Positions 31,059 through 41,169 of a stretch of 64,000 nt of DNA are shown here, piece after piece. The position numbers and the translations under genes are program-made. Origin of the DNA: Daphnia pulex (taxonomy: Eukaryota > Arthropoda > Branchiopoda > Diplostraca > Daphniidae); NCBI RefSeq assembly GCF_021134715.1, contig NC_060026.1, positions 8,981,001 through 9,045,000 of the forward strand, in the 5' to 3' direction. Each line of letters begins with the position of its first letter. Positions within the stretch are counted from its first letter, which is position 1. The notes beneath the pieces were generated by a model. That model was not told where the DNA came from. It did not search any database and saw nothing but the letters and a program-made list of their open reading frames with translations.

Positions 31059-33629
31059 ATGAATAGTAATCCAGATAGCGGGATAGAGAATACTAGAGGG
31101 GAATCAGTAACAAAGAAGTGGCCAATGGGTTGGATGCGCTCTTTTCGGGAGAAAATTTCATCTAACCGTCTTGTTTCCAAGTCATGGTCTCTTCCTATCC
31201 AATCCCAGCAAACATTAAGAAGACATTTAAATAGTGAAGAACCGCTAACTCCCGAACCAGCCAATCAACAAGTTAATAGCCCAGCTGACCAAATTCGATC
31301 AGATCAACTTGACCCAAGAAGCTATGAGGAAATAAGGAACAATTGGGCAGAGCAATTCAACCACCTTCGTCAAACAGAAGAGCCAGAATTAGTAGTTTTA
31401 CAAAACGATTCAGTTAATCATTCAAATATTCCAGAACCTTTAATAGGAGACAACACTAGAGATATCCTTTCGTATAATCAACTCCTTGAGCAAGCTCGTG
31501 CTATTTTAGATTCGAGTGAAACTCCGGAAACTAATACAAATTTAAGAGAAGAGCCAACAAATCTTGTCGATATTGATTTTTCCAACGAGAGAATAGACCG
31601 TTCATACTTCTACACACAATTCTTGCATACCAGGATAACTGAGGTTCCTGTTGACGATTTAATTTTTGAGTTACAATACTTACGTAAATTGAATCAAAGG
31701 ACAGATATATCAAATACCGAGATTGAATCTGCGTTGAGAGCTTTGCTTTTAACGGAACCCACTATAATAACGCCTTTTGAACTTTTTTCACATTGTCAAT
31801 TGAAAACCAACTACGAACCTCCTACTGAATCGGAATACGAATCTGTTGTTTCAGAAAGGGAAGAACTTATTGAGCAAAATTCAAACTTATTGCCTTTACC
31901 AGATCAGGAAACTGAGTTAATTCCAGACGATCGTTTGGTAACCATACCAGTTTCAAATCAAGTTGATTTAGTTATTTCCACTACTAGTGCTCCAATTACT
32001 CCTTCCAATCCTACTCTACCTTCAGCTATAGAAAAAACGAGTACAAATACTCCAACCCCTTTTACATCTACTCCGATTAGTCATCAACCAAAGCTACCCA
32101 GTCGTAGGGTCACTTTTCCCCCATTTGGAACAACCGCTCAGGGTGGGGACTCCCCAACTGCTGGAATGTCGACAGGAGGAAAGAAACCAGATATTCCCGT
32201 CATCATTTACGCCGGAGAATTAAGTAGATTGTTAGAGTCAGGAATGTCCTATGAAGATGCTTCGGTAGCAGCGGATCAGATAGTGAAACACGTTATGGAT
32301 AATAGGAAATGTTCTCCGATATCTATTCCGGGAGCAATTCCCCGTTTTTCCCCCAAACAGATTAACCAGCCAACAACACTTGGACAAACTCCTGTACGAA
32401 CGCTAGGTACTCCATTTGTCCCTTTTTCTGCCCACCTACCGGGGCAAAGCGAGCAAGTTACCCCTGCACAAAGCGCATCTAAGCAGATTCCGATTCCACA
32501 TAAACCCACTCCGAGACAGGGGTTGAATACTACGTTTCCTCTCCCCATAACTACTCCACAGTCAATCGGTGCAATTAACAAAACTAGATTGGACGAGACT
32601 TCAAATTTGGACAAGAATAGGAAATTATTGCAGGGCCAGGCAATGACTTTATTTAGTAATGTGGGAATATTCATCGATCGAGATCGTTCCGGTCGCTTTG
32701 ATGAATGGCTAGCTCACCTCGAATCGGTTCTCATTTTAGGCGATTTTGAGGAATCGCGAAAGATTGCGCTATTACGATCGAAATTGTACGGCGAGGCAGC
32801 CGACGAATTCGACAACTTTAAAATAGAAAATCCAATCAGAGCACAGGATTACAATAAAATAAAAGAACGTCTCCACAAACTCTTTCATTCGACTGAGACT
32901 AGGTCAAAACAGAGTGTAGAATTCCATAATATGCAGAGGGAACCCGAAGAGAATATGCGACGCTATGCGAATCGCATACGAAAAGCGTTTAACCTTGCAT
33001 ATCCAATGACAGGCATAATAGATAAAGTGACGTCCCATTCAAGAGAGCAAATCATGATGGATAGATTCTTGGAAGGTCTTTCGTTTGATGTGCAAACCCG
33101 TCTAAAGTACAAAGAATTTTCATCTTTTGAAAAATTGATAGAAAAAGCAGAGATGACTGCAATGGCGGTGGAAGAATCACAAGTCAGAAATAGACTAAAT
33201 GCTTTTCAAAGTAGAAACGTTGAGCCAAATAAAGAATTCGATAGGATAACAGAAGCGTTGGAACGCCTTAATACAAAAGTGGAGTCAAATACGCATCAGA
33301 ACGATTTGGAAAAACGTATCGAGAAAATGCAACGACAATTAACTGCACAAAAAAGTGTAAGCTTCGCCCAAAATATTCCACAGATATACAGACCGCCCAA
33401 ACAAGCTGCAAATCTTTATTTTTGTGATTTTCATAACAGTTGGGGAAATCATGAAACTAGTAGGTGTAAGACTAAGGAATTTCAAGTAGATCGAACGTGT
33501 TACCGTTGCCAAAAGACTGGCCATTTAGCAACATATTGCCCCGAAATAAAAAATGGAAAACCCTCTCCTCCACCGGGGTATGACGAGAATGGAGTCAGGC
33601 AAGGCTCGACTGAGCGAAGGGAAAACTAG
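31059..33629 (+). CDS. gag: Gag polyprotein of the LTR element
   Basis: 856 residues. The first 500 or so are low-complexity, rich in Ser, Thr, Pro and Glu. Residues about 540-710 match the retrotransposon Gag capsid fold (FDEWLAHLESVLILG, then the YNKIKERLHKLF helix region). A short coiled-coil-like segment follows near 730-770. The C-terminal region has a zinc knuckle CX2CX4HX4C (CYRCQKTGHLATYC, bases about 33498-33539), preceded by a Cys/His group (CDFHNSWGNHETSRC) that may be a second finger. Gag forms the particle shell and binds RNA. The long N-terminal extension is unusual for Gypsy elements. The pol frame starts in a short overlap at its end. Confidence 0.92.
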   Translation: MNSNPDSGIENTRGESVTKKWPMGWMRSFREKISSNRLVSKSWSLPIQSQQTLRRHLNSEEPLTPEPANQQVNSPADQIRSDQLDPRSYEEIRNNWAEQFNHLRQTEEPELVVLQNDSVNHSNIPEPLIGDNTRDILSYNQLLEQARAILDSSETPETNTNLREEPTNLVDIDFSNERIDRSYFYTQFLHTRITEVPVDDLIFELQYLRKLNQRTDISNTEIESALRALLLTEPTIITPFELFSHCQLKTNYEPPTESEYESVVSEREELIEQNSNLLPLPDQETELIPDDRLVTIPVSNQVDLVISTTSAPITPSNPTLPSAIEKTSTNTPTPFTSTPISHQPKLPSRRVTFPPFGTTAQGGDSPTAGMSTGGKKPDIPVIIYAGELSRLLESGMSYEDASVAADQIVKHVMDNRKCSPISIPGAIPRFSPKQINQPTTLGQTPVRTLGTPFVPFSAHLPGQSEQVTPAQSASKQIPIPHKPTPRQGLNTTFPLPITTPQSIGAINKTRLDETSNLDKNRKLLQGQAMTLFSNVGIFIDRDRSGRFDEWLAHLESVLILGDFEESRKIALLRSKLYGEAADEFDNFKIENPIRAQDYNKIKERLHKLFHSTETRSKQSVEFHNMQREPEENMRRYANRIRKAFNLAYPMTGIIDKVTSHSREQIMMDRFLEGLSFDVQTRLKYKEFSSFEKLIEKAEMTAMAVEESQVRNRLNAFQSRNVEPNKEFDRITEALERLNTKVESNTHQNDLEKRIEKMQRQLTAQKSVSFAQNIPQIYRPPKQAANLYFCDFHNSWGNHETSRCKTKEFQVDRTCYRCQKTGHLATYCPEIKNGKPSPPPGYDENGVRQGSTERREN

Positions 33630-36600
33630 GTGCCGCCGACAGTACCGTAGGGCCAATCGGTGGAACGAAGATTAAGTCCCGACATTATATAAACAGTTTA
33701 GCAGCAAAATCAACAGTACCTAGAATTAAAATTGAAATAGGGAATTGCACTGTAGATGCTTTATTTGACACTGGAGCCGAAAGAAGCGTAATAAGTAAAC
33801 AATTTTACAATAAACTAAAGGAGAGTAATGAAGTTATTAATTTTTCAAGAGAGGTAGACGTCGATCTTTTCAGCATAAATGACAAGCGCCTCTTCACGGA
33901 AGGCAAAATCACAGTTAACTTTGTTGTGGCAGAAGAAACGCCGCACCAATTACTTAAGCAGGAATTTATTATCGTGAGTAGTATTGTTGAAAATTGCGTC
34001 TTAGGGCGTGATGCTCTTTACAAACATCATTTCATGTACAATGGAAGAAAACAAACTATTTATCGAGTTCCGGAAACTGATCACTTCCAGGAAAAAGAAA
34101 CCCCTTTTGTGATTGCACGCTCATTGAGAATTCCCCGATATTCTACGTGTGTACTAGAAAGCGGGAAGGAGGAAGCGCAGGATCCTCACATTTCTTGTCA
34201 TTTCGTTAAATGCAGTAACATACCAACCGGGCTTGACCTGGAACCTTTTATTTCCCTAGCACCAAGTCGTTCGTTCCGTGTGGTGGCTATAAATAGAACA
34301 AATACAACCATATTTCTACCTCGCCTTACCGTTTTGGGAACCCTTAATCTTCAAGAAACCCAAAAAACAACCCCTCTCGCTTCGTTTCACGCATCCTCGA
34401 CTCCAATTGATATGGCAGCCATTGAAGCAGTCCTCCCTGACATTGATGAGGTTACTAAAGAGAAAGTACGAAGCTTAATAATTAGCAACTATAGAAATTT
34501 TGCCTTTAAAACAGATGAATTGGGCCATACTAACTTAGTAAAACATAGTATTGATACGCAAGGACAAGGGCCGATTCGCCAAAGAGCATATCGAAACTCT
34601 CCCAAACAAAAAGAAAAAGCACATGAAATTATAGAAGAACTCCTGGAAAATAAAATAATTCGATTTTCAATGTCTCCGTGGGCCGCACCGATTGTATTAG
34701 TACTAAAGAAGACAGGAGATACCCGTTTGTGTGTAGATTTTAGAAAACTTAATGCTATAACGAAGAAAGATTCTTTCCCTCTACCCCGTATAGACGACGT
34801 TTTAGATCTACTACAAGGACAGAAGTATTTTTCAACCTTAGATCTAGCATCAGGCTACTGGCAGATAGAACTCGAAGAAGAGTCCAAAGAGAAAACAGCC
34901 TTCATTGTGGATAATAATCTATATGAATGGAATCGTTTGGCATTTGGGTTAACAAATGCCCCAGGTACATTTCAAAGACTAATGAATTCCGTTCTACGAA
35001 GCGTCATTGGCAAAATCTGTCTAGTATACCTTGATGACATCATTATATTCTCCCGTTCGATTGAGGAACATATTTCCAATTTAAAAACTGTATTTTCCTT
35101 ATTAGAAGAGGCAAACCTTAAACTGAAACTGGCCAAATGTAAATTTTTAGCTCAATCCGTTCCATATCTGGGACATGTGATTACGGCTGAAGGAATCAAA
35201 CCTGACCCTTCCAAAATTGAGGCGCTTAAAAATTACAAAAGACCAACTACAGTACGAGAGATGCAGTCATTTTTAGGATTAGCATCTTATTACCGTCGTT
35301 TTTTCGAAAATTTCTCTACGATTGCCCACCCGTTGTTGTTACTAACCAAGGGACCGCAAAATGACGTTTTACATTGGAGTAGCGACGCCGTTTCAGCATT
35401 TGAGCATATACGCCAAGGTTTAATAAGTGAACCCATTTTGATATTCCCAGATTTCTCGGAGAAATTCCTTATTTACACTGACGCCAGTAATTACGGGCTT
35501 GGAGCTGTCCTCTCCCAAATACGCAATGGAAAAGACCAACCGATCGCTTATGCAAGCCGGCATTTGAATACTGCGGAAGTAAAGTATTCTACGGTCGAAA
35601 AAGAGGCAGCCGCACTTGTGTTCGGTATTAAGCGGTTCCGTCATTATCTACAAGACGAACCCTTTACCATTATCAGTGATCACAGACCTCTTCAGTGGCT
35701 CCAGACGTTTAAGGACGAAACAGGTCGGCTTGGGCGATGGGCCATTCAGTTGTCAAATATGAAATTTACTGTGCAGTATCGACCTGGTCGTGTGCATGAG
35801 AACGCAGATTTCCTTTCCCGAGTACAAATGAATCTGATTTTAGCCCGTCCCGACGACAACCTTGTTATGTGTCAAGAACAACAGAAAGATCCCCTTTGCA
35901 AAGCGATACTGGCGTTTATACGAAAAGATTCTCCTTGGAATAAAAAAGATGGCCCGATGCCTCTTTGGGCTGCCGAGAAAGACTTCTTTTTTATGGAAGA
36001 CGGTCTCTTATGCAAACATTACGAACCTACGTCAACAAAACGAAGAAGATTTGCCCAACGTCAAGTTGTTGTTCCTCTCTCTCTTAGGAAACAACTTTTA
36101 CAGGAGTATCATGACTCTCCTTTGTCAGGACATCTGGCGTACCGACGAACAGTCCTGCGTCTTCGTGATAAATACTTTTGGCCCTCCATGTTATCAGATG
36201 TAAAGCAATATTGTTTTACTTGCGAACCTTGTGCGTTAGGCCGCCGAATGCATGGATTGAAAGCTTTTCTCAATCCATTAGAGCTCACTACTAAACCTTT
36301 CGAAGTGATAGGAATGGACTTCCTAGGCCCTGTCAAACCTCCTTCACTCTTAGGAAACAATTATGTACTAGTTATAACTGATTATTTCACAAAATGGATC
36401 GAAACAGTTCCACTTCCCAATTATACCGCACTTGTTACCTGCAAGGCCTTGATGGATCGAATTATCCTACGTCACGGCCCACCAAAAGCTATCATTACCG
36501 ATCGTGGAAGTAATTTTACGTCAGAGTTGTTTTCTGCGCTGTGTAAAGCTTTAAACATTAAACGCATGACAACAACAGCGTACCACCCTCAAACGAATGG

Positions 36601-37453
36601 TCAAACAGAGCGATTTAACAAAACAGTTGCCGAAATGCTTAGGAAGTACCTAACAACTGGGTTTGCGAAATGGGAAGATATGTTGGGCCCTGTTACGTTC
36701 GCCTACAATAATTCAACCCACTCCTCAACCCTAGAAACCCCATACTTCTTGAACCACGGCCGTGATCCCGTAATGCCAATAGACCAGTTCCTCCTTCCTT
36801 TACCTACGGCCATGGTTACTCCTTCAGACTACAGGAGCCAGACTATGAGATGTTTACATGAAGCGTTTCAACAAGTCAAAACTAATCTTGCGCAGGCTCG
36901 GGAACAGCAAAAGATTCAATACGATAAACGTGTAAAACAATTAAAATTCAATGTTGGAGATAAAGTATTACTAAATATGCGAACGCCCATGAAGGGAGTA
37001 AGTAAAAAACTTATTCCGCGTTTTATAGGACCCTTTCGGATTTTAAAATTAAACGATAATGACACTGTAGTAATCCAACAACATGCTGGTAAACAAACAC
37101 AGCTTGTTCATGTGAATCGAATAAAACCACTATTCGAGTCAATGATCTGGAAAGATGAACCCTTCGTAGATTTCCTTGATGTTCGAATTAGCAAAGAAGC
37201 TAACACACTTCTTCTCGAAAATATAGCAAATCTTGAAACTCCCTTCCCATTTGAAGAGATTGAATCTCAACCAATCGTTGAATCTGAAACCAGTCCTCTT
37301 GTAACAGAAATCCTTCCAGAAATTACAAACCCTATTTCAATTGTTCCCACTCTTCCTAATCCTCTTTTGGATCCGTCAACCATTCCAATACAACCTGAGC
37401 GTCGTCTTGGATTACGTCCTAGGAATATTCTTAAACCTGTTGATCGATATTAA
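33614..37453 (+). CDS. pol: Pol polyprotein (PR-RT-RNaseH-IN) of the LTR element
   Basis: The start given is where the frame opens, not an ATG; the first ATG is at 33926. The frame is -1 to gag, as in family members that make Gag-Pol by ribosomal frameshifting. Domains: aspartic protease with DTGA at 33767; reverse transcriptase with LCVDFRKLNAI and YLDD at 35027-35038; RNase H with YTDAS near 35474 and ISDHRPLQWL; integrase with an HHCC zinc site (about 36109-36231) and the D,D(35)E triad at 36317, 36500 and 36608. A GPF/Y-like module (RFIGPFRILKL) lies near 37020. All catalytic motifs I looked for are present. Confidence 0.95.
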   Translation, partial: AKGKLGAADSTVGPIGGTKIKSRHYINSLAAKSTVPRIKIEIGNCTVDALFDTGAERSVISKQFYNKLKESNEVINFSREVDVDLFSINDKRLFTEGKITVNFVVAEETPHQLLKQEFIIVSSIVENCVLGRDALYKHHFMYNGRKQTIYRVPETDHFQEKETPFVIARSLRIPRYSTCVLESGKEEAQDPHISCHFVKCSNIPTGLDLEPFISLAPSRSFRVVAINRTNTTIFLPRLTVLGTLNLQETQKTTPLASFHASSTPIDMAAIEAVLPDIDEVTKEKVRSLIISNYRNFAFKTDELGHTNLVKHSIDTQGQGPIRQRAYRNSPKQKEKAHEIIEELLENKIIRFSMSPWAAPIVLVLKKTGDTRLCVDFRKLNAITKKDSFPLPRIDDVLDLLQGQKYFSTLDLASGYWQIELEEESKEKTAFIVDNNLYEWNRLAFGLTNAPGTFQRLMNSVLRSVIGKICLVYLDDIIIFSRSIEEHISNLKTVFSLLEEANLKLKLAKCKFLAQSVPYLGHVITAEGIKPDPSKIEALKNYKRPTTVREMQSFLGLASYYRRFFENFSTIAHPLLLLTKGPQNDVLHWSSDAVSAFEHIRQGLISEPILIFPDFSEKFLIYTDASNYGLGAVLSQIRNGKDQPIAYASRHLNTAEVKYSTVEKEAAALVFGIKRFRHYLQDEPFTIISDHRPLQWLQTFKDETGRLGRWAIQLSNMKFTVQYRPGRVHENADFLSRVQMNLILARPDDNLVMCQEQQKDPLCKAILAFIRKDSPWNKKDGPMPLWAAEKDFFFMEDGLLCKHYEPTSTKRRRFAQRQVVVPLSLRKQLLQEYHDSPLSGHLAYRRTVLRLRDKYFWPSMLSDVKQYCFTCEPCALGRRMHGLKAFLNPLELTTKPFEVIGMDFLGPVKPPSLLGNNYVLVITDYFTKWIETVPLPNYTALVTCKALMDRIILRHGPPKAIITDRGSNFTSELFSALCKALNIKRMTTTAYHPQTNGQTERFNKTVAEMLRKYLTTGFAKWEDMLGPVTFAYNNSTHSSTLETPYFLNHGRDPVMPIDQFLLPLPTAMVTPSDYRSQTMRCLHEAFQQVKTNLAQAREQQKIQYDKRVKQLKFNVGDKVLLNMRTPMKGVSKKLIPRFIGPFRILKLNDNDTVVIQQHAGKQTQLVHVNRIKPLFESMIWKDEPFVDFLDVRISKEANTLLLENIANLETPFPFEEIESQPIVESETSPLVTEILPEITNPISIVPTLPNPLLDPSTIPIQPERRLGLRPRNILKPVDRY

Positions 37454-37519
37454 CTTTATGTTTTCATTAAAATTACTATGTAAAATTCAATTCTCTTTTT
37501 CTTACAACAAACCCTATAT

Positions 37520-39493
37520 TTGTGTTTGTTTCTGTTTTGTAACTTTTTGTTCTTTTTCCCTATTTCTTTTTTATCTCGTTTTAGATCGTGCCTACTCCCA
37601 CTCCTCCTCTTGTCCTTTCTTTTCCGGGTACATGCTTTCAACATTACCATTTGTGATTGTAAAGACTCTCAACCGAAAGGCTTTTTAAAATTTTCTAGCA
37701 ATGATTGCGATTTCCAAATTAGTCCAGTTGCACCAGTTCCCGTTTATTACGATGTATTTTCCACCCTTCCTGAGATCACCCGATTCGTTGGCCATACATG
37801 CACCATGTGGCTAGAGAAAAAACACATCTACACCGATTTTTGGGGTTGGCAAACGTCAACTCAAGTGCGCATTCCCATGGAAACAACCGTAACTGATTGT
37901 GAAAAAATGAGAGACTCTCGATTGTGCAATACAGAAACAATGGACTACCTAGGCGACAACAAATGGTCTCTAGAGCGTGTACCCAACGTCCAAGGAAAAT
38001 GGCTTCTAGTCACAGGAGATCAGCTGGTCAACTGTAGATTGGAAGAAGTAACCCTAGAGACCGAGTGCTCCAACTGTACCATTAGTTCTCCAATTGGTGA
38101 TATTCCTGGTGGAACGAATGGTTCCATTTCGCATAATTTAGTGACAGTTATTTGGAAAGAATCCTTAAGAGAAATCGAAGAGTGTAAGTTACGACTTGTA
38201 GAACAAGGGATTGCCCTACGTTTTATGACAGACAAAACAGGGGTCGAAAGGATCCGAGACGTCGAACAACAGCTTGATTTCGTTTACAACACTACAAGTA
38301 AAAAGTTTTGTAACTCATCGGAAAATATTTTAAAACCAGTCCTTGGTATGGATAAAGTGGTATTAAAAATTTACACTTTGGCCGACCACGAGGAGCATCC
38401 AAACAAAACGCTAGCAGCGGAAACAGAAAAAGTGGCAGACATAATCCGAGCAGAAATTAGCAGTGCCGCTCACTCACAGTATACCAGAGACAAGACAACT
38501 GACGGAATAAATGGAGTCGCTCGAGAGCTTCGTGCCTTACAGTGTGAAAACCGGGAATTAGCACACAAGAATGCAATCACTGCAGCGCAACATAGCGGGT
38601 GGCTTGCTGCTAGTTACCTAAGCCTACCACTTTGTTCCAAACTAATAGCAATAGGTGAATCCATAAGTGTCCATCAGTGTTCCCCAACAAACGTAACCTT
38701 CTCCACAGAGTTCACTAGCTGTGGACCACAGCCTAAATTTGAGAACTTCACTGTAGACATTGAAGGATGGGAATTAACGCCATTCAATCCGTGTTACTGG
38801 CACAAGAACTTTGTGAACTTTAATGGCCGTGCCCATTTTTACAGAAACAATGCATGGAATGCTGTTGTTCCTGGTATCATCGTCCAAGGAAATAATTTAA
38901 TCGATACTTCCCCTTATGAAATCGATAACTTATTATCACTACGTTTACACCCGATGTTAACCTCTCACCCCATGAGTCCAGCAGCAGCCATCGCACAAAT
39001 CATTGCTGCTGCCCGAGAGGAACATAGCATCAATCTTGGAAATCCTTTCCACATGGATAGTGTTCTCTCGTCTACCAAAAAAGAAAAGAAATTATCTTTA
39101 ATGGATAAGATAATCAGTTGGACGACTAGTATCGGGTGGTTTCTTGGAATAGGATTTATTATGTTCGTGATAATTCGCTACTGTGGTGTTGGATATCTCA
39201 TTGCTCGATATATACCCTGCTGTTCTTGTTTAACTACATGCAACCCTTTTAGCTGTTTTACCAAAAACGCTAAACAAACAACTCCAGATCTGGAATTAGG
39301 TCACCAAGCTTTTTCTAACCCTCCTTCCATGTCCTCCCCCATTACGATTGTCAATGTTCCTGTACCATCTCAACGTTCTAACCCCGAATTTATTGTTCCG
39401 TCGGCTCCCTTCATCGAAAACCAGCGCGAAGGAAGAATTCATCCGGACAACCTTAGGCGAGCTCATCGAGAGGCCGCAACACTCCTAAACTGA
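37520..39493 (+). CDS. env: Envelope-like glycoprotein of the LTR element
   Basis: 657 residues from the first ATG. A signal peptide (LLPLLLLSFLFRVHA, about residues 25-40) leads into an ectodomain starting FNITICDC, with many cysteines and several N-glycosylation sites (NIT, NCT, NGS, NTT, NSS, NKT, NVT, NFT). One transmembrane helix lies near residues 536-556 (IGWFLGIGFIMFVII), followed by a tail of about 100 residues that opens with a Cys-rich patch. A strong acceptor-like site (pyrimidine run then TTTTAG, ending 37584) falls just before the signal peptide, so env is probably made from a spliced RNA, as in other env-bearing Gypsy elements. I see no dibasic furin site plus fusion peptide of the baculovirus F/errantivirus type. 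A class III-like glycoprotein from a negative-strand virus (chuvirus kind) is one possibility, with low certainty. Confidence 0.8.
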   Translation: MCLFLFCNFLFFFPISFLSRFRSCLLPLLLLSFLFRVHAFNITICDCKDSQPKGFLKFSSNDCDFQISPVAPVPVYYDVFSTLPEITRFVGHTCTMWLEKKHIYTDFWGWQTSTQVRIPMETTVTDCEKMRDSRLCNTETMDYLGDNKWSLERVPNVQGKWLLVTGDQLVNCRLEEVTLETECSNCTISSPIGDIPGGTNGSISHNLVTVIWKESLREIEECKLRLVEQGIALRFMTDKTGVERIRDVEQQLDFVYNTTSKKFCNSSENILKPVLGMDKVVLKIYTLADHEEHPNKTLAAETEKVADIIRAEISSAAHSQYTRDKTTDGINGVARELRALQCENRELAHKNAITAAQHSGWLAASYLSLPLCSKLIAIGESISVHQCSPTNVTFSTEFTSCGPQPKFENFTVDIEGWELTPFNPCYWHKNFVNFNGRAHFYRNNAWNAVVPGIIVQGNNLIDTSPYEIDNLLSLRLHPMLTSHPMSPAAAIAQIIAAAREEHSINLGNPFHMDSVLSSTKKEKKLSLMDKIISWTTSIGWFLGIGFIMFVIIRYCGVGYLIARYIPCCSCLTTCNPFSCFTKNAKQTTPDLELGHQAFSNPPSMSSPITIVNVPVPSQRSNPEFIVPSAPFIENQREGRIHPDNLRRAHREAATLLN

Positions 39494-39528
39494 GATCGCG
39501 GGACGCGATCTTACGTAAGGGATAGCCA
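39494..39528 (+). promoter_or_regulatory. Pre-LTR region: 7-bp hairpin and short purine tract
   Basis: GATCGCG at 39494-39500 pairs perfectly with CGCGATC at 39504-39510 around a GGA loop. A short purine-rich run, AAGGGATAG, ends just before the 3' LTR, in the place expected for the plus-strand primer. It is weaker than usual polypurine tracts. Confidence 0.5.
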
Positions 39529-39914
39529 TGTAAGGATTCGTCAACCGCGACGTCGAAGAGGCGACGTTATTTTCTAAGTTCTTTAACCTTTTTATCTTTT
39601 CCTTTTTTTCTTGGTACTGAACCTTTTTCTTCTAGAATGTTCTTTTCCTCAATTTGACCCTTCTTCACCCGATACTTCCTATGAAATTTCTTCCGCCCTT
39701 TCCTTTGTCTTTCTTGCCCTCTGTAATTCCAAGTAGTAACTTCTTTTTCTAGAATGTTTCTCTCTTTTTCTCCCTTGCTATTTTGGGCATAAAAGGCCGC
39801 TCTGCCTTTTTATCGATGCGAATCCTTCCACAGCTGTCAGGCTGAATACACTTAAATTCAGAACTGGCAATCGAGTAGTAAGCTATTTACTATGCAGTAA
39901 GTAGAGTTATTACA
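39529..39914 (+). repeat. 3' LTR
   Basis: 386 bp; I found no difference from the 5' LTR on direct reading. Confidence 0.95.
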
Positions 39915-39918
39915 ACAT
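39915..39918. repeat. Target-site duplication, right (ACAT)
   Basis: Pairs with 30242-30245; the array unit resumes from here. Confidence 0.9.
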
Positions 39919-40098
39919 TTAGTCTTTTGAAAGAGTCAGTCAGATTAGTCAGGTTATTTTTTATATTTCCTTGGATCTTTTGATCACCACAAGCCTTGAT
40001 TTCCGTAATGAAAGGTAACAAGCTTAGGCATGATAGTCGGCTACAATAGATGGGTTGTCGTCTTGCAATTTGTATCAACAAGTATACGTGAGTTGCAA

Positions 40099-40169
40099 GC
40101 ATCGATGGTTCAGTGGTAGAATGCTCGCCTGCCACGCGGGCGGCCCGGGTTCGATTCCCGGTCGATGCA
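40099..40169 (+). tRNA. tRNA-Gly-GCC: tRNA-Gly(GCC) copy 30
   Basis: Consensus. Its 5' end lies 185 bp after the 3' LTR, so the LTR element separates it from its divergent Trp partner at 30073-30144. Confidence 0.97.
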
Positions 40170-40744
40170 TTTTAATCACCATTGCCCAAGACAGATTGGT
40201 AGAATCTACTCTATTGAGTTTAGTTTGCTGATATTCTTCCGCAGTGCGTATAAGGACGGTACTTAGTGGTTAGTGGTGGTTGAAGCAATCTCTTTAAGCG
40301 GACTCTTTTTTGTTTGCCAGATTGGTTTAGATTACTTAATCTTCCTTTGATCATAACAATTGGTGAAAAAACCATTTGTAGGACAGAGAGGTACAAGTTA
40401 TATCCATCGCCAGACTCTGTGTTTGTATCGTGGAAACCCAAGATAGTTATCGGTTCAAACTCGTCGTGTTCCAACTGCTGTGGTAATCGACATTCAGACG
40501 CAAATGTTCCCCCTTTTGTAAACTCACTTGGTTCTATGCTCTCCCATTCCAAAAACTGTAGTCCCGTGTAGATCTAAAGTCACATTTTGATAAAAAGAAA
40601 AAAAGCAGCTGACTACAATTCAAATTGAATCAGGATACATGTTTGTTGAGATAACAAGATATAGAAACAATGGTGATTAACGTTATTTGAACGTTGTATA
40701 TGTTCTATAAGCCCAAACATACCTTCACAAGAAATATTTTTGCT

Positions 40745-40816
40745 TGATCTCGACGTGATTTGAACACGCAACCTCCTGATCTGGAGTCAGGCGCGCTACC
40801 GTTGCGCCACGAAATC
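40745..40816 (-). tRNA. tRNA-Trp-CCA: tRNA-Trp(CCA) copy 30
   Basis: Consensus body; downstream TTTT missing. Confidence 0.95.
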
Positions 40817-41098
40817 TTGATTTTCGATGTTATTACTATCGTTATATTTTGGGAACTACGGTGTCTTTTATAAAGGAATAGATTCTGATGGTAAGATTGA
40901 TTATCACACGAACACATTTAGTCTTTTGAAAGAGTCAGTCAGATTAGTCAGGTTATTATTTTATATTTCCTTGGATCTTTTGATCGCCACAAGCCTTGAT
41001 TTCCGTAATGAAAGCTAACAAGCTTAGGCATGATAGTCGGCTACAATAGATGGGTTGTCGTCGTGCAATTTGTATCAAGAAGTATACGTGAGGAACAA

Positions 41099-41169
41099 GC
41101 ATCGATGGTTCAGTGGTAGAATGCTCGCCTGCCACGCGGGCGGCCCGGGTTCGATTCCCGGTCGATGCA
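41099..41169 (+). tRNA. tRNA-Gly-GCC: tRNA-Gly(GCC) copy 31
   Basis: Consensus. Confidence 0.97.

Larger units (their letters stand above)
30246..39914 (+). mobile_element. Env-bearing Ty3/Gypsy LTR element, looks whole
   Basis: 9,669 bp with two 386-bp LTRs (TG...CA) that look identical base for base, flanked by a 4-bp target duplication (ACAT at 30242-30245 and 39915-39918). Order: LTR, primer site, gag, pol (protease, reverse transcriptase, RNase H, integrase), env, LTR. The domain order with integrase after RNase H marks it as Ty3/Gypsy, and the third frame makes it a retrovirus-like member. All three genes are long and open, so I see no clear break. Identical LTRs mean a very recent insertion. 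It lies inside one array unit, between a Trp gene and its Gly partner. Confidence 0.95.

Noticed and set aside
32276-32674. 132-codon open frame on the - strand within gag
   Set aside because: Antisense shadow of gag with no homology-like features.
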